A DNA stretch of 64,000 nucleotides from Acidobacteriota bacterium (lineage in GTDB: Bacteria > Acidobacteriota > Thermoanaerobaculia > Multivoradales > J023), in the NCBI GenBank assembly GCA_029263395.1, contig JAJCXO010000136.1:1-64000 (forward strand). Reading direction: 5' to 3'. The notes below the pieces were generated by a model, which saw nothing but the letters and a program-made list of their open reading frames with translations, had not been told where the DNA came from and ran no database searches. Shown in pieces: positions 61,278 through 64,000 of the stretch. Positions within the stretch are counted from its first letter, which is position 1, and each line of letters begins with the position of its first letter. A program made the position numbers and the translations under genes.

Positions 61278-64000
61278 TGCGCGCTGGCAACAGATCGACG
61301 CGCTCTTCGAACAAGCCCTCGAGGTCGATCCGGAGCGCCGGGCCGTTTTTGTTGAACAAGAGAGTGGTAGCGACGACAAGCTGAGGCGGGCCGTGGACAG
61401 ATTACTGGCGCTCGAGGTCGAGGCCGCGAGCTTCCTCGCTGAGCCAATCGCCGCTCTTTCTGCACCTATGAAATCTGAGCCGGGGGGTGTTCTCGGCGAG
61501 GTGCGCATCGGTCCGTATCGCCTGGTTCGGCCGCTCGGGCACGGCGGAATGGGGTCGGTTTACCTGGCACGACGCGAAGACGAGTACCAGCAGGAAGTCG
61601 CAATAAAGCTGGTGCGGCAAGGCTTCCTGAGCGAGGAAGTACGCCGCCGCTTCGAAAACGAGCGCCAGGTTCTGGCCCGACTCGAGCATCCCAACATCGC
61701 GCGACTTTATGATGGCGGTACAACCGTCGAGGGCCTTCCCTACTTGGTGATGGAGCGGGTCGAGGGATTGCCGATCGACCGTTTTTGCGACCAGCAGCAG
61801 CTGGTGATCCGCCAGCGCCTCGAACTTTTCCGGCAGGTCTGTGCGGCGGTGGCGACCGCTCATCGCTGCCTTTTAGTGCACTGCGACCTCAAGCCGAGCA
61901 ACATCCTAGTGACCGTTGACGGCACGCCCAAGCTGCTCGATTTCGGCATCGCCAAGATGTTGCGTTCCGACGGCTTGGACGAGACCACCCTGACCCGGGG
62001 CCTCCGTCCCATGACGCCGGGTTACGCCAGCCCCGAACAGATTCTTGGGGAGTCGATCACAACTGCCAGCGACGTCTATTCACTCGGAGTGATCCTCTAC
62101 AAGCTGCTGTGTGGCAGCTTGCCTTTTGTCGCCAGCGGCGATTGCTACGTCGATTTCGGATCCGCTGTCGTCGATCAGGAAGCCGAGAAGCCAAGCCGCC
62201 GGGTATTGGTGCGACCCGCGACAGGTTCTGATGATGTGGATTTTTTGGCGGTGAGTCGGCGACGGCGGACGACACCCACCGAGTTGAGCCGAAAGATTCG
62301 AGGCGATCTCGATGCGATCGTGCTCAGGGCACTACGCCCGATGCCGGAACAACGATACGTCTCGGTGAATGAGCTGTCGAGCGACGTCGGACGCCACCTG
62401 GCGGCCCTGCCGGTTCGGGCTCGACGTGGCACCTGGCGCTACCGCACGGGTCGTCTACTGCGCCGCATGTTATTACCGCCCGACCCCAGGCGACGCCGGG
62501 AACGCCTGCTGTGGGTGAGTTTGCTGGTCGCCGCAGTGACCGCATCGTGGGCTGTTTCCTCGTTGCAGCATCCGGTCATCTCCTGTGACGATGCGGTCGG
62601 CCGGCTGGTGGGAGTGTGGGACTCGCAAGTCCAAACCACAATTCATAATGCGTTCATCGCTACCGGATTGCCATTCGCTGGCGACGTGTGGCGCCGGATC
62701 GAGCGGACACTCGGCGACTACGCCGAGGCTTGGGTGGCAATGCATGACGAGACCTGCGAAGCGACCCACATCCGTGGCGAGCAGTCGGAGCAAATGCTCG
62801 ACGTGAGGATGATCTGCCTCGATGGCCGACGAGAAGAGCTTCGGGCGATCACTCGGCTGCTCGCAGAAGCCGACCAGGGGGTGGTGAAAGAAGCCCACGT
62901 GGCTGTCGGAGCCCTGCAGCCGATTGTCGTTTGTGCTGACCGCAGCGAGCTGTCCAACCTCGAGCTGCCCCCGGACGATCCTTTTCTCCGTCGGCGGATC
63001 GACAACTTGCTGGCGATAGCCGAGGAGCAACTGGCGCGCTGGAACACCAAACGCCCGGTCGATACCGAGACCCTCCGCCAGGCAATCGAGACGGCGAGCG
63101 ATCTGCCTTACCGGCCCGCCTTAGCGCGGGCGCTCTTTGTTCTGGGAACCGCAGAGAGTTTTGAAGGGGGAAACCCTCAGGCTGGCTTAGAACATCTGGA
63201 AAAAGCGCTGCTGGCCGCTATCGCGGGAGGGGATCGTCGACTTCAGACGCGAATTTATGCCGCTCTCGTGAGTGTCGAGATTCGCCTCAACGGGAACGCG
63301 GAAGGCGCGCAACGCTGGGAAGGTTATGCTGAGGCTTCACTCGAAGCCTTGAGCAACGGCAACGATGACCTGCTCTACGAGGTTGCTAGAGCGGCAGGCC
63401 TGTTAGCATTCGAAACCGGCCAATTGGCCGAGTCGAAGGCCCACTATGCAAGGGCTCTCGACATCGCGGACAAGGGCGCCGACCCCGCTCGGCGGATTGC
63501 AGCTTTGGCCAACCGCGGAATGTTTGGCGAGACCGACTACCTCGAGCAGGCCATTGAAGTGACTCGGCGGGAATTCGGCACACAAAATGTGAACATGGTT
63601 CGCCCGTTGCAAAACCTCGCAGCCGAGTATGCTTACCAGGGGCGGCATGACACAGCACTGCCGCTGGTACACCAAGCCGTCGAGCTGCTGGAGGCAACCT
63701 ATGGAGACCAGTATCCCGACCTCGCCTTTCCATTGGTCCTTGGCGGTCAGATCCTGAGCGCCAAGGGGCGCCCCGCCGAAGCCCTTCCATACCTGCAACG
63801 AGCCCAGGCCTTGCTTGAAGTCAGCCGGGGCCGAGAGGCTCCGTTGGTGGCCGACGTGCGGCACGCCTTGGCCGACGCGCTACGCTGGCTGGGCCGTCAC
63901 CGTGAGGCTTTGGATCACGCCTTGGCGGCCGATCAGATTTATGCCGCGACCCGTCCACAGACGCACTACTCCAGGCGTGCGCTGCTGGGCACTATCGGAA
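61270..64000 (+). CDS. Membrane Ser/Thr kinase-TPR protein, cut by the window end
   Basis: It starts at ATG 61270 inside the ECF gene and is still open at 64000 (910 codons seen). Residues 1-55 match the helical domain of the kinase at 52829. The kinase domain has GHGGMGSVYLA, Lys113 in VAIK, a catalytic loop reading H-C-D-L-K-P-S-N (Cys205 where Arg is usual) and LLDFGIAK with Asp224. A membrane helix (LLWVSLLVAAVTASWAVSSL, near 420) follows. The extracytoplasmic part begins with a helical region containing CDD and CEA cysteines, then TPR-like repeats. The non-RD loop suggests it does not need activation-loop phosphorylation. It is coupled to the ECF sigma gene. Confidence 0.88.
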   Translation, partial: MNDARWQQIDALFEQALEVDPERRAVFVEQESGSDDKLRRAVDRLLALEVEAASFLAEPIAALSAPMKSEPGGVLGEVRIGPYRLVRPLGHGGMGSVYLARREDEYQQEVAIKLVRQGFLSEEVRRRFENERQVLARLEHPNIARLYDGGTTVEGLPYLVMERVEGLPIDRFCDQQQLVIRQRLELFRQVCAAVATAHRCLLVHCDLKPSNILVTVDGTPKLLDFGIAKMLRSDGLDETTLTRGLRPMTPGYASPEQILGESITTASDVYSLGVILYKLLCGSLPFVASGDCYVDFGSAVVDQEAEKPSRRVLVRPATGSDDVDFLAVSRRRRTTPTELSRKIRGDLDAIVLRALRPMPEQRYVSVNELSSDVGRHLAALPVRARRGTWRYRTGRLLRRMLLPPDPRRRRERLLWVSLLVAAVTASWAVSSLQHPVISCDDAVGRLVGVWDSQVQTTIHNAFIATGLPFAGDVWRRIERTLGDYAEAWVAMHDETCEATHIRGEQSEQMLDVRMICLDGRREELRAITRLLAEADQGVVKEAHVAVGALQPIVVCADRSELSNLELPPDDPFLRRRIDNLLAIAEEQLARWNTKRPVDTETLRQAIETASDLPYRPALARALFVLGTAESFEGGNPQAGLEHLEKALLAAIAGGDRRLQTRIYAALVSVEIRLNGNAEGAQRWEGYAEASLEALSNGNDDLLYEVARAAGLLAFETGQLAESKAHYARALDIADKGADPARRIAALANRGMFGETDYLEQAIEVTRREFGTQNVNMVRPLQNLAAEYAYQGRHDTALPLVHQAVELLEATYGDQYPDLAFPLVLGGQILSAKGRPAEALPYLQRAQALLEVSRGREAPLVADVRHALADALRWLGRHREALDHALAADQIYAATRPQTHYSRRALLGTIG

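Overview
The window is about 60% GC bacterial chromosome and most likely comes from an Acidobacteriota lineage (Thermoanaerobaculia-like at a guess). Three kinds of gene point there: a PadR regulator beside a large MacB/FtsX-type permease of the 'acidobacterial duplicated orphan permease' style (56975-60240), a VWFA-type secreted protein (33056-35020), and several ECF sigma, Ser/Thr kinase and TPR signalling genes. No rRNA, tRNA, phage structural module, integrase, IS element or CRISPR array was recognised. The assignment is inferred from gene content only.

Region 1 (1-35 kb) looks like a cell-surface glycan locus. Three related secreted stalk proteins (1-252 partial, 771-2318, 20186-21976) resemble tail-fibre proteins. 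Two of them are preceded by near-consensus sigma-70 promoters in AT-rich islands with 300-360 nt leaders. Around them lie two SGNH hydrolases, six sulfatase-superfamily lipoproteins (one with the CxPxR formylglycine motif, five with Thr at the nucleophile position), a GT39-like/PHP fusion, a YfhO-type membrane protein and a GT2. A six-gene minus-strand operon (30845 to 22049) encodes a sulfotransferase/coiled-coil protein, two glycosyltransferases, a sulfatase-like protein, an MBOAT acyltransferase and an AlgJ-like partner. A GT4 and the VWFA protein follow on the plus strand. Together they could build, acylate, sulfate and remodel an extracellular polysaccharide.

Region 2 (35-48.7 kb) is mixed: an Hsp20 gene with a hairpin-rich leader and strong terminator; a histidine kinase whose first PAS domain is LOV-like but lacks the photoactive cysteine, translationally coupled to a response regulator; a PQQ-like propeller; an isolated two-gene operon of a small protein and an SMC/Rad50-like ATPase (40155-42907) followed by a 42-nt tandem repeat; a DUF4442 hotdog protein; a TolB-like propeller; small membrane proteins; a LOG-family hydrolase; and an ECF sigma factor with a membrane partner and a secreted protein.

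Region 3 (48.7-64 kb) has a YgfK-like iron-sulfur protein and an allantoinase/dihydroorotase-type amidohydrolase (possible purine or pyrimidine catabolism), a Ser/Thr kinase-TPR protein, a PGBD-lysozyme-like protein, a broken TPR fragment, the PadR/permease pair and an ECF sigma/kinase pair cut off by the window end.

Two window-wide patterns stand out. At least nine genes contain short in-frame tandem duplications, mostly of exactly 15 nt. An intergenic element of about 195 bp occurs twice in inverted orientation 52 kb apart (4790-4983 and 57349-57544).
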